From assembly GCA_023428885.1 (NCBI GenBank), contig JAEYWQ010000094.1:1-26392 (forward strand): a stretch of 26,392 nucleotides of DNA, written 5' to 3'. The translations under genes and the position numbers were made by a program. The notes beneath the pieces were generated by a model. It saw only the letters and a list, made by a program, of their open reading frames with translations, was not told the DNA's origin and did not search any database. This DNA comes from Bacillota bacterium. Its GTDB lineage: Bacteria; Bacillota; Clostridia; Lachnospirales; Lachnospiraceae. Positions 15,724 to 23,892 of this stretch are shown here, in pieces; within the stretch, counting starts at the first letter, position 1; every line of letters starts with the position of its first letter.

Positions 15724-16641
15724 ATGGAAATGTATTTAATCATTGGAGCAGCTGTATTACTATTGATAGTCTTAGCATCCTGTATCAAAATCGTTCCACA
15801 AGCACATGCTTACATTTTAGAACGTCTGGGTGGTTATCAGGCAACTTGGAGCGTAGGTATTCATGTGAAAATCCCGCTAATCGATAAGATCTCAAGACGT
15901 GTGCTATTAAAAGAACAAGTAGTTGATTTCCCACCACAACCAGTGATAACGAAGGATAATGTAACAATGAGAATTGATACCGTTATCTTCTTCCAGATTA
16001 CTGACCCTAAGCTATTTGCATATGGTGTTGAGAATCCGATCATGGCAATTGAGAACTTAACAGCTACTACTTTACGTAATATCATTGGTGATTTAGAATT
16101 AGATGAAACATTAACTTCCAGAGAAATTATTAATACAAAGATGCGAGTTTCCCTTGATCAGGCAACTGACCCATGGGGAATTAAAGTAAATCGTGTGGAG
16201 CTTAAGAACATCATTCCTCCAGCAGCAATTCAGGATGCAATGGAGAAACAGATGAAAGCAGAACGTGAACGTCGTGAATCCATCTTGATTGCAGAAGGCC
16301 AGAAGACCTCCGCAATTCTCGTGGCTGAAGGTAAAAAGCAGTCTGTAATCTTAGGAGCAGAAGCTGAGAAAGCAGCAGCCATACTTCGTGCAGAAGCAGT
16401 GAAGGAAGCAACCATTCGTGAAGCAGAAGGCCAGGCAGAGGCGATCATAGCAGTGCAGAAAGCTAACGCAGATGGTATTCGAATGTTAAACGATTCCAAC
16501 CCAGGTAGTGCAGTTCTTCAGTTGAAGAGTTTAGAGGCATTTGCAAAGGCTGCTGACGGTCAGGCAACAAAGATTATAATTCCATCTGAGATTCAAGGAA
16601 TCGCAGGTTTAGCGAAAGGAATCGCTGAGATAGCTAAGTAG
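15724..16641 (+). CDS. SPFH/Band 7 domain protein (paraslipin, QmcA-like)
   Basis: A 305-residue protein with an N-terminal membrane helix (5-21), an SPFH/Band 7 domain (about 24-180; PQAHAYILERLGGY, VDFPPQPVITKDNV, TLRNIIGDLELDETL and WGIKVNRVELKNI are typical) and an alanine/glutamate-rich coiled coil (about 180-250). It should form large oligomers on the cytoplasmic side of the membrane, organising microdomains or protecting membrane proteins from FtsH. Its partner NfeD is encoded immediately upstream. The ribosome site AAGGAGG lies in the end of nfeD. No hairpin occurs in the 47 nt before the response regulator gene, so transcription probably continues. Confidence 0.93.
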   Translation: MEMYLIIGAAVLLLIVLASCIKIVPQAHAYILERLGGYQATWSVGIHVKIPLIDKISRRVLLKEQVVDFPPQPVITKDNVTMRIDTVIFFQITDPKLFAYGVENPIMAIENLTATTLRNIIGDLELDETLTSREIINTKMRVSLDQATDPWGIKVNRVELKNIIPPAAIQDAMEKQMKAERERRESILIAEGQKTSAILVAEGKKQSVILGAEAEKAAAILRAEAVKEATIREAEGQAEAIIAVQKANADGIRMLNDSNPGSAVLQLKSLEAFAKAADGQATKIIIPSEIQGIAGLAKGIAEIAK

Positions 16642-16688
16642 TAAATAAACTTAAAACACTGAAATTTACTTATGTTGAGGGGACATGT

Positions 16689-17420
16689 ATGACCACAGTA
16701 TTGATTTTAGAAGATTGTAAGGAAAGCATAACAGCGTTAGCGACAATCATGAAAGAATACAGTGAGGACATACATGTCCTCTTTGCGTATTCTCTTAAGG
16801 AGGCAAACGAGCACTTAACGAAGGACCAGCCAGTTGATATCTTCTTTCTAGATATAAATCTAGATAGGAATAAGCAAGATGATAAGTCTGGACTAAATTT
16901 CGCTAAAAAAGTTCGTGAAATAAGTAAGTATGCCTTCACTCCTATCGTTTTTATTAGCTCGATTGCAGAACTTGAGTTAGTCTCATATCGTGAAACACAG
17001 TGTTATTCTTATTTAACAAAACCATATAACAAGGAAGCCGTGCTTAATATTCTGAAGAAGGTGATTATACATTCTCATCCAGAAGAAGAAAGAAGGATTA
17101 CGGTAAAGAAAGACGGGGTAAATTATCGAATTAGGGTAGAAGAGATCTTATGTATTGAGGCAATATCAAGGGGAATTCGTTTGTACCTGCAAGAAGAAAG
17201 CTTAGATCTAAAGTATACGTCTATCAAACAGATTCTTGAAAAGCTTCCAGAGGAACTCTTTGTTCAATGTCATCGTATGTATGTGGTGAATCTTAATGCT
17301 ATTGATTATGTGGATACCGTGAATCGTATGATACAGATAAAGGGCCTTAATCTCATGATAGAGATTGGTGTTACCTATAAAACAGAAATGAGGCGATTAC
17401 TTCGTGAAGAACGTTATTAG
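16689..17420 (+). CDS. LytTR-family response regulator (AgrA/LytR type)
   Basis: A 243-residue regulator with a receiver domain (about 1-125; acidic pocket E8/D9, phospho-acceptor D55 in FFLDINL, K111 in LTKPY) and a LytTR DNA-binding domain (about 138-240; YRIRVEEILCIEAISRGIRLYL, FVQCHRMYVVNL). It should bind direct repeats as a dimer when phosphorylated. The receiver has a charged insertion after the aspartate (NKQDDKSG). ATG 16689 has GAGGGG upstream. The kinase gene starts inside its last 17 nt, so the two are translationally coupled; the regulator-first order is the reverse of agrCA. A LytTR-like direct repeat lies upstream of the operon at 15165-15194. Confidence 0.93.
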   Translation: MTTVLILEDCKESITALATIMKEYSEDIHVLFAYSLKEANEHLTKDQPVDIFFLDINLDRNKQDDKSGLNFAKKVREISKYAFTPIVFISSIAELELVSYRETQCYSYLTKPYNKEAVLNILKKVIIHSHPEEERRITVKKDGVNYRIRVEEILCIEAISRGIRLYLQEESLDLKYTSIKQILEKLPEELFVQCHRMYVVNLNAIDYVDTVNRMIQIKGLNLMIEIGVTYKTEMRRLLREERY

Positions 17421-18165
17421 TGTTCCTGTTGTCTTTATTATATTAGTTGTGTTGATTCTAGCTTTGGTCGTATTCTTGATTGTTCGCCAGAAGATGTCGG
17501 TTTATGAAAAGCAAGAAAAAGAGCTTTTAATGTATAAGATGTATGTGAAGCCACTAGAAGATTTTATCAAGGAAATCCGTGCAAAGCAGCACGAATTTGA
17601 TAATCATTTGAATGCAATCTTAAACATGCATTTGATGATCAAGGACTATGATGAATTGGTAAAAGCTCAGTCTGACTATATGCGTACCTTGGTAAGAAAT
17701 GGAAACAATACCTATCTAGGCTTGCTCAGAATCAGCAATAAGGTCCTGGCGGGATTTTTATATAGTAAGTTAATATCCATTCAACCCAATATTGAAGTAG
17801 AACTCATTGTAGGAAGTAAGGAAATCTTTACGAATGTTCCGGAGATGGAGTTGGTAGAGGTGATGGGAACACTAATCGATAATGCGATTCAGGCATGTAA
17901 TGACGTGAATCATCATATTATTATTTACTTAACCTCACAGGATGACCGTTTTATCTTCATCATTAAAAATAAGCATGAGAAACTACCAATCAATGTGCTT
18001 GGACAGTTTTTTGAACGAGGCTTCACTACAAAAGGTACGAATAATAATCAGGGTCTTGGCTTATATAATGCCCGTAAGATTATTCAACACTGGAATGGGG
18101 AGATCTATGTAGATAATGAAACGATAGGAGCAGACAATTATTTGAGTTTTCATGTGGAGCTGTAG
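17404..18165 (+). CDS. GHKL-type sensor histidine kinase with one membrane helix
   Basis: A 253-residue kinase of the AgrC/GHKL group. It has one N-terminal helix (6-27) and no extracytoplasmic or multi-helix sensor part. The H-box KQHEFDNHLNAI places the phospho-histidine at H63; the ATP domain shows the N box LIDNAIQAC (157-165) and the G box QGLGLYNARKI (216-226). Usual members have five to seven helices before the H-box, so this is a minimal form that may sense through another membrane protein, possibly the NfeD/SPFH assembly of the same operon (inference). GTG 17404 overlaps the regulator gene and has TGAGG at 17387-17391 upstream. Confidence 0.88.
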   Translation: MKNVISVPVVFIILVVLILALVVFLIVRQKMSVYEKQEKELLMYKMYVKPLEDFIKEIRAKQHEFDNHLNAILNMHLMIKDYDELVKAQSDYMRTLVRNGNNTYLGLLRISNKVLAGFLYSKLISIQPNIEVELIVGSKEIFTNVPEMELVEVMGTLIDNAIQACNDVNHHIIIYLTSQDDRFIFIIKNKHEKLPINVLGQFFERGFTTKGTNNNQGLGLYNARKIIQHWNGEIYVDNETIGADNYLSFHVEL

Positions 18166-18169
18166 TAGG

Positions 18170-18223
18170 TGTTACTATTTACACAAGATTCATAATATGG
18201 TACATTAGTGTGAGATAGTAACA
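18170..18223. promoter_or_regulatory. Inverted repeat flanking a candidate lgt promoter
   Basis: Half-sites TGTTACTAT (18170-18178) and ATAGTAACA (18215-18223) are perfect complements 36 nt apart. Between them lies a candidate promoter: TTTACA (18178-18183), 17-nt spacer, TACATT (18201-18206). One half-site touches the -35 and the other falls near the transcript start. An RNA hairpin is also possible (ACAC/GTGT adds pairing), but no T-tract follows. Confidence 0.45.
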
Positions 18224-18315
18224 TTTCACATGTTGAGCTTTTACCTTTCACAAGAAAGCATGAAGTTCGTGGGAAATGAGATGAAAATACAGGAAGCATG
18301 GAGGATATACGGAAT

Positions 18316-19179
18316 ATGAAAAATGAATTATTACATATTGGACCATTCACCGTTTATGGCTATGGATTAATGATAGCAATTGGAGTAATAGCAGCATATC
18401 TATCAGCAGAATTCAGAGCAAAACGCAAGAAATTAGAGTATGAGAAGATATTTAATCTAACCATCTGGTGCGCTGTTGGGGGTTTTGCTGGCGCAAGGTT
18501 GCTTTACTACATAACAATCATTGATGAGATTATCAAAGATCCAAAATTGTTAATATCCTCTGATGGTTTGGTAGTCTTTGGTGGTATTATCTGCGGTATT
18601 TTTGCAGGCTATTTATTTTGTAAGCGTCATAAATGGAATTTCTTAGAGTACTTTGATCTGGTAATGCCATCCATTGCTTTGGCACAAGGCTTTGGGCGTC
18701 TAGGATGTTTTTTAGCAGGTTGTTGTTACGGAGTAGAAACAAACAGCGTCATTGGAATTACATTTACCCAATCCCAATATGCCATCAATCATGTGGACTT
18801 GGTACCAACACAGCTGATTTCCAGTGGTTTGAATTTCTTACACTTCTTTGTGTTAATTATTATTGCGAAACGAATCAAAGTTCATGGTGTGATTGCAGGC
18901 TGCTACCTGATGTTCTATAGCGCAGGACGATTTATTCTTGAATTCTTCCGAGGTGATTTAGACCGTGGAAATGTGGGAAGTATATCCACATCTCAGTTTA
19001 TTGCAATCTTTACCTTCTTGTTTGGTCTTGCAGTAGTAGTGATTCAGTTAATGAGAAATGCCAAGAAAGCAGAAACATACGGAGAGATGAAGGCAGAGCG
19101 TTTTGAGGAAGCATTGTTAGAAAATGTTGATGAGGACGGGCAAGCTGAGCAAAAGGAAGAAGAGGAATCACAGGAGTAA
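18316..19179 (+). CDS. lgt: Prolipoprotein diacylglyceryl transferase (Lgt family)
   Basis: A 287-residue membrane enzyme that moves diacylglycerol from phosphatidylglycerol to the lipobox cysteine of prelipoproteins. About seven helices are visible (16-33, 46-68, 86-101, 112-125, 172-185, 190-205, 226-246). Family marks: HIGPFTVYGYGLMIAIG at the N-terminus, QGFGRLGCFLAGCCYG (124-139) with the GR motif, and SAGRFILEFFRGD (202-214) with the second essential arginine region. The E. coli GNFIN-GE positions are cysteine-rich here, and no histidine precedes the GG at 89-90, as in a clade common in Clostridia. A charged tail (about 250-287) is glutamate-rich. I start at ATG 18316, behind GGAGG (18300-18304), not at 18298. 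Confidence 0.88.
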   Translation: MKNELLHIGPFTVYGYGLMIAIGVIAAYLSAEFRAKRKKLEYEKIFNLTIWCAVGGFAGARLLYYITIIDEIIKDPKLLISSDGLVVFGGIICGIFAGYLFCKRHKWNFLEYFDLVMPSIALAQGFGRLGCFLAGCCYGVETNSVIGITFTQSQYAINHVDLVPTQLISSGLNFLHFFVLIIIAKRIKVHGVIAGCYLMFYSAGRFILEFFRGDLDRGNVGSISTSQFIAIFTFLFGLAVVVIQLMRNAKKAETYGEMKAERFEEALLENVDEDGQAEQKEEEESQE

Positions 19180-19244
19180 TGCGATAGGGGATTTGGATAC
19201 CAACATAAATTATTAAGTTCGGTCGGAGAGGAAGTAGACAGTCG

Positions 19245-19946
19245 ATGGGAGAGCGGATTTATATCGTAGAAGATGATAAGGCACTATCGGATCAGCTCGC
19301 AGGTGTTTTAAGAAGCTTGGCATATGAGGTGTTTGAAGTGGGAGATTTTCTTCATGTAGAGGATGAATTTAACTCACTAAAACCAGACTTGGTCTTGATG
19401 GACATCAATCTTCCACATTACGATGGAAACTTTTATTGTCGGATGTTTCGTAAGGCTTCGGCTGTACCAATTGTAATGATTTCTGCAAGAAATTCAGATA
19501 TGGATCAAATCTTATCTATGGAACTAGGAGCAGACGAATACATTATAAAGCCGTTTAGTATTCCAGTACTTTCGGCAAAGATTAATGCCATTCTACGAAG
19601 AAGTTCGGGGAGTTTTCATGAAGCTGCTAACATGCAAGTCCTTACCTTAAAAGGTTTAAGTCTTGATGAGAATAGTTTTAAGGTTAGGAATGCAAGTAGA
19701 CAAGAAGAGCTGAGTAAGACAGAATATAAACTATTACGGTATTTTATGTTAAAAGCAGATTGTGTGATAGCGCGAGAGGATTTGTTAGAAGAGATCTGGG
19801 ATATGAATTCTTTTGTGGACGATAACACCTTAACAGTAAATGTTACGAGAATCAAACATAAATTATCGGAGTTAGGATATCAGGATGTAATAAAGACAAA
19901 GCGTGGTTTTGGCTATATCTTTGATAGCAGTGAACTATCTTCCTGA
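19245..19946 (+). CDS. bceR: OmpR-type response regulator of Bce module
   Basis: A 233-residue regulator with a receiver (about 4-115; E9/D10/D11, phospho-acceptor D53 in LMDINLP, K102 in IIKPF) and a C-terminal winged helix (about 135-230; SKTEYKLLRYFML, RIKHKLSELG, TKRGFGYIF). It starts at ATG 19245 behind GGAGAGGAAG. The kinase follows 66 nt downstream, then an ATPase and a ten-helix permease, the gene order of Bce modules. In those, the regulator activates the transporter genes when the transporter meets a peptide antibiotic. The symbol is by context; PsdR and similar paralogues cannot be told apart. Confidence 0.9.
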   Translation: MGERIYIVEDDKALSDQLAGVLRSLAYEVFEVGDFLHVEDEFNSLKPDLVLMDINLPHYDGNFYCRMFRKASAVPIVMISARNSDMDQILSMELGADEYIIKPFSIPVLSAKINAILRRSSGSFHEAANMQVLTLKGLSLDENSFKVRNASRQEELSKTEYKLLRYFMLKADCVIAREDLLEEIWDMNSFVDDNTLTVNVTRIKHKLSELGYQDVIKTKRGFGYIFDSSELSS

Positions 19947-20012
19947 AAAGGAATTCATCAGGAGGTCATAATCTATAAGGTTAAGAAAGCTTAGATAGAT
20001 AAGGGGTTTAAG

Positions 20013-21062
20013 ATGAAGCATACGTTTATTTCTTTTTTAAGAGACGAGATTAGCTCGATTATTACTTATCTTCTTAGTACAGCAGTAATTATATTGTTCT
20101 ATTCGATAGAACTTGGGCATCAGGTGGAGTTTGGCTATCCCTTGATGCTTTCTCTATTTATTGGAGCTGTCTATGAAGGAATTCGGTTTTATCGTTACAT
20201 AAGAAGAAACAAGCTAGTCGATAAGATGATTTCTGGAATCTTGAGTCAGGAAACTTCTATGAGTGAGTTCGAAAAGTATCTAGTAAAGGAGACAAAGAGG
20301 TTACATCAAAACTATCTTCATTTACTAGATGAACTTACTGCAAAGCAATACCATAATCAAAGGTTTGCTTCTGCCATGATACACAATATGAAAACTCCAG
20401 TTGCTGTAAGTAATTTAATCCTACAAAGAGTGCAGCGCAAGGAGATGGAAAGCGATAGAGCACTAATCCTGCTACAGGAAGAGAATGAGAAGCTGTGCAC
20501 TGCCCTGGATAATGTTCTTGAATTACAACGGATTGAGGAAGCGAGCAAAGATTATCAGCCAAGTCTTCTTTCCCTAGAGCAAGAAGTTAAGGATCTGATT
20601 AACAGCAATCGTACTTTGTTTATACAAAACCATGTCTATCCAAAATTAATGAACAGCGAAGAAAATCCTTATATCATAGTAGATTCAAAATGGAATCGTG
20701 TGATGTTACAACAACTGATATCCAATGCTGTAAAATACTCTCATTCGGAAGAAACATCCCAAGATGGAAAGCAAACAGATGCTAAGTACTTGATCTTTGA
20801 GATATCAAAAGTAACTGAGGATGGTAAAAAGCAATTAGAGTTGAAAATTAAGGATCAGGGAATCGGAATTCCCAGCTATGACTTAGCTCGTGTGATGGAA
20901 GCTTTTTATACTGGTGATAATGGAAGAAAGTGTTATAATGCCAGTGGCATTGGGCTTTATCTTTGCAAGGAAATATCAAAATTGATGGGTGTTAAGCTCA
21001 GCATAGAATCAGAAGTAGGAAAAGGTACGATTGTTACTGTAAGCTATCTTACAAAACTGTAA
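20013..21062 (+). CDS. bceS: Intramembrane-sensing histidine kinase of Bce module
   Basis: A 349-residue kinase. The N-terminus has two helices (about 12-32 and 41-60) joined by a loop of fewer than ten residues, so there is no sensor domain outside, as in BceS kinases that get their signal from the transporter. The dimerisation domain holds H124 in MIHNMKTPVAVS (BceS of bacilli has HEIKTP), then the N box QQLISNAVKYS, DQGIGIP and the G2 box GIGLYLCKEI. ATG 20013 has AAGGGG upstream. It lies between the regulator and the transporter genes, all on the plus strand. Confidence 0.9.
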   Translation: MKHTFISFLRDEISSIITYLLSTAVIILFYSIELGHQVEFGYPLMLSLFIGAVYEGIRFYRYIRRNKLVDKMISGILSQETSMSEFEKYLVKETKRLHQNYLHLLDELTAKQYHNQRFASAMIHNMKTPVAVSNLILQRVQRKEMESDRALILLQEENEKLCTALDNVLELQRIEEASKDYQPSLLSLEQEVKDLINSNRTLFIQNHVYPKLMNSEENPYIIVDSKWNRVMLQQLISNAVKYSHSEETSQDGKQTDAKYLIFEISKVTEDGKKQLELKIKDQGIGIPSYDLARVMEAFYTGDNGRKCYNASGIGLYLCKEISKLMGVKLSIESEVGKGTIVTVSYLTKL

Positions 21063-21147
21063 GACTAGATTAGTTTATCAAATGGAAACAGCTTTATTTT
21101 TGCCGTATGATAAGGGCATCAGAAGAACTTTATTTGGAGGTTAGTTT

Positions 21148-21912
21148 ATGTCTATCTTAGTAGCGGAGCAAGTAACTAAAATATACGGCGAAGAAAAGTC
21201 AGCAAATTCTACAAGAGCATTAAATGGTGTTAGTCTAGAAGTGCAGGAAGGTGATTTTATTGCTATCATGGGGCCATCAGGTAGTGGAAAATCAACCTTA
21301 ATTAGTATCTTAAGCGGAATTCTATCCCTAACGAGCGGCAGTGTATCCATCGCAGGTCAGCGAATTGATACCATGAATCAATATGAGATGTCACTATTTC
21401 GTCGTCGAAAGTTAGGCTTTGTATTTCAAGAGTTTAACTTATTAGATCAACTTACCTTAAAAGAGAATGTCATGCTTCCAATGGTCTTAGACAAAGTGGA
21501 AAAGGCTAAGATGGAAGAGAGCGCCAGTAAAGTAATGAATTTGTTTGGAATAAAAGATATTCAGGATAAGTATCCGCATGAGGTTTCAGGAGGACAGCAA
21601 CAGAGGGCAGCGGTTTCAAGAGCATTGGTAAATCAGCCTGCGATTATATTTGCTGATGAGCCAACAGGCAATTTAGATTCTAAGTCATCCAATGCTGTTA
21701 TGACCTGTTTCAAGGTCATGAATGAGAACGAGAAAGCAACCATTCTGATGGTTACTCATGATGTATTTGCTGCAAGCTTTTGTAAACAAGTTATCTTTAT
21801 TAAAGATGGAACGATCAATATGCAAATCACTAGCCATGGTAGCCGTCAAGAATTCTTTGAGCGTATCCTCGACTGCCAAGCTATGGTAGGGGGTGAGAAT
21901 CGTGACATTTAA
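21148..21912 (+). CDS. bceA: ABC transporter ATP-binding protein, BceA-like
   Basis: A 254-residue ATPase with Walker A GPSGSGKST (42-50), Q-loop Q94, signature VSGGQQQR (146-153), Walker B IIFADE (166-171) and switch H204. It is of the MacB/LolD/BceA clade. It energises the permease encoded next, whose start lies inside its last 20 nt. ATG 21148 has TTGGAGG upstream. In Bce systems the transporter frees lipid II-cycle targets from peptide antibiotics such as bacitracin and also controls the kinase; the actual drug here is unknown. 85 nt separate it from the kinase gene, without a terminator, so it may share that transcript or have its own promoter. Confidence 0.93.
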   Translation: MSILVAEQVTKIYGEEKSANSTRALNGVSLEVQEGDFIAIMGPSGSGKSTLISILSGILSLTSGSVSIAGQRIDTMNQYEMSLFRRRKLGFVFQEFNLLDQLTLKENVMLPMVLDKVEKAKMEESASKVMNLFGIKDIQDKYPHEVSGGQQQRAAVSRALVNQPAIIFADEPTGNLDSKSSNAVMTCFKVMNENEKATILMVTHDVFAASFCKQVIFIKDGTINMQITSHGSRQEFFERILDCQAMVGGENRDI

Positions 21913-23809
21913 GCAGCTTGCTATGAAAAGCTTTGTTAAAAATATCAAGTCATATCTTAGTTTTTATCTATGTAGTTTCCTTTGTGTAACCATATTTTTT
22001 ATGTATGTGGCTATCATTTTCCATAAAGATTTGAATACAAAGACGAGTGGAGAGATGTTAGACTATGTGTTTTACATCGCAATTGTCGCTATCAGTTTAT
22101 TTTCTATCTTTTTTATTAATTATGCTCATTCCACCTTTATCAAAAGTAGAAAGAAAGAATTTGGTGTATATATTTCCTTAGGAATGAATGCGAAAGAGCT
22201 TAAGAATCTAGTGCTATTTGAAAATATGATTATTGCGATGGCAGCTCTTGTTAGTGGAATGCTAGTGGGTGCATTGTTTTCAAGATTGTTTCAGATGATT
22301 TTAATATCCTTGCTTGATGTTAAGGATATCGAATATTCTTTGGATGTGAGATCCTTTTTCGTCACGATTCTCGTTTTTCTAATTATATTTTCAATAAATT
22401 TTTACATCATGGCAAAAAAAATAGTAAGAAGTGATATTCAAACTCTTTTAACTGAGGCAAGGAAGAATCAAAAAAAAGGAAACATAAAAAGAAATTCAAT
22501 TTTGGCTTGCCTTGGTCTTGTCATACTTGTAATCTCATCCGGGTACATGATCGCAATTGTGAGCAAGGAGGAATGGTACTCGAATCCATTTGGAATGCTT
22601 TCCTATATGCTACTTTCTTTCCTTGGTGTTTACTTGCTTATCTTAGAAGGGGGAATTCTTGCACTTACCTTGATTAAAAAGAGTAAATTTTATTATTCTC
22701 ATCTGCTGAGTCTGACTCAATTGCAGCACAAATACAATCAAAACAGAAAGATTATGTTTGTCTTAACGATCTTAAGTACTATGAATATCTTCTGTGTTGC
22801 TTCACCCTTTTCCCTACTTAATCTGTGTGAAACGATAGCCGCTGAGAATGGCTCTGATCTAGAATTCGCAGTGGGAGAAGGAATGCATGAAAACTATGAA
22901 GAAGTTTTACGCACTTACTTGAAAGAAGATGATATCAAAGAAATAATTGAGATACCTTTACTTTTGGTAGAAACAGGGAAAGAACTTAGCAAAATCCCGG
23001 TACTGGATGTGGAGACATATAATCGTTACATGAAGACTACGATTCATGTACCAAGAGGAAGGGTTAGTAATGTAATTCTTGGCTGGGAACCAAGTAATGG
23101 AGGCTATTCTAAGGGGGATCCATATGCCTTTCAATTTCAAGATGAATCCTATTCTTATGAAGTTGTGAGTTCTGGAAATGGAAAGTTTATTGCATCTTCC
23201 TATGGTGAAAATCTTCTATTAATGAACAAAACAGATTTTGATGACTTTACAAATAAGGCTACCGAATCTAATACTATTCGATATTGTATCATAAGGTTAA
23301 ATCAATGGAAAGAAAAGCAAGATGCAGTATTGGATATTGAGAAAACCTTAGAGATGGATGGATATCAGGTAAATTCGGTTGCTGGAAATTATCTTGAATT
23401 GAAACAAGGCTATTCGGTCTTTTTATTTGTATTTTCTGTTTTAGGCCTTTTATTTTTTATTGCTGGTGGAACAGTGCTCTACTTCAGACAATATTCAGAA
23501 TTACCAGAAACAAAAAGAGTCTTTGCGCAGCTATTTCCAATTGGAATCAGTTTAAAAGAAACGAAAGCAATTATTTCACAACAATTAATCGTGATCTTTT
23601 ATATTCCTGTGATTTTTGGTTCTTATCTAGGTTTGACATTGATTTATCTTATGACTCATCTTATGGGTGGAGTTGCTTTTGTTGAGGAATTCATGAAAAA
23701 TGCTTCTTATGTCGTACTGTTTTATTTGCTGTGCCAGATTATCTTTTACTTTATGACTCGACGCAAATATGTAAATTCAATTGAAGTATCATGTATTCAG
23801 GGTGAATGA
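21902..23809 (+). CDS. bceB: BceB-like FtsX-domain permease
   Basis: A 635-residue permease. Helices are visible at about 18-40, 52-73, 102-126, 150-172, 199-221, 232-254 and 280-297, then a large extracytoplasmic domain (about 300-505) and three C-terminal helices (about 508-528, 562-584, 601-619). This ten-helix layout with the domain between helices 7 and 8 is that of BceB. The LKNLVLFENMIIAMAALVSG segment is FtsX-like. I choose GTG 21902 because AGGGGG (21887-21892) is well placed and the product starts MTFKQLAMKS as in relatives; GTG 21893 is also in frame. It overlaps bceA by 11 nt. Confidence 0.92.
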   Translation: MTFKQLAMKSFVKNIKSYLSFYLCSFLCVTIFFMYVAIIFHKDLNTKTSGEMLDYVFYIAIVAISLFSIFFINYAHSTFIKSRKKEFGVYISLGMNAKELKNLVLFENMIIAMAALVSGMLVGALFSRLFQMILISLLDVKDIEYSLDVRSFFVTILVFLIIFSINFYIMAKKIVRSDIQTLLTEARKNQKKGNIKRNSILACLGLVILVISSGYMIAIVSKEEWYSNPFGMLSYMLLSFLGVYLLILEGGILALTLIKKSKFYYSHLLSLTQLQHKYNQNRKIMFVLTILSTMNIFCVASPFSLLNLCETIAAENGSDLEFAVGEGMHENYEEVLRTYLKEDDIKEIIEIPLLLVETGKELSKIPVLDVETYNRYMKTTIHVPRGRVSNVILGWEPSNGGYSKGDPYAFQFQDESYSYEVVSSGNGKFIASSYGENLLLMNKTDFDDFTNKATESNTIRYCIIRLNQWKEKQDAVLDIEKTLEMDGYQVNSVAGNYLELKQGYSVFLFVFSVLGLLFFIAGGTVLYFRQYSELPETKRVFAQLFPIGISLKETKAIISQQLIVIFYIPVIFGSYLGLTLIYLMTHLMGGVAFVEEFMKNASYVVLFYLLCQIIFYFMTRRKYVNSIEVSCIQGE

Positions 23810-23822
23810 TAGGCTTCTTATT

Positions 23823-23859
23823 CAAAAACAAGATGAGTCAGCATGCTGACTCACTTGTT
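23823..23859. terminator. Bidirectional terminator between bceB and asnB
   Basis: A perfect 20-nt palindrome TGAGTCAGCA/TGCTGACTCA (23834-23853), lengthened by AACAAG (23827-23832) and CTTGTT (23854-23859) past one bulged base. On the minus strand a TTTTTGAAT tail follows, serving asnB; the plus-strand tail (GTTATG) is weak. Confidence 0.75.
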
Positions 23860-23892
23860 ATGAAGGATGGCAACCACTTAACATTATAGGGC

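Noticed and set aside
16211..16499. Minus-strand frames opposite the SPFH coiled coil
   Set aside because: They result from the repetitive alanine/glutamate codons of the coiled coil; no ribosome site.
21063..21147. Bce-box operator upstream of bceA
   Set aside because: TTATCA and TGATAA occur as an inverted pair here, but 27 nt apart and unlike the compact inverted repeats bound by BceR-type regulators; too weak to call.
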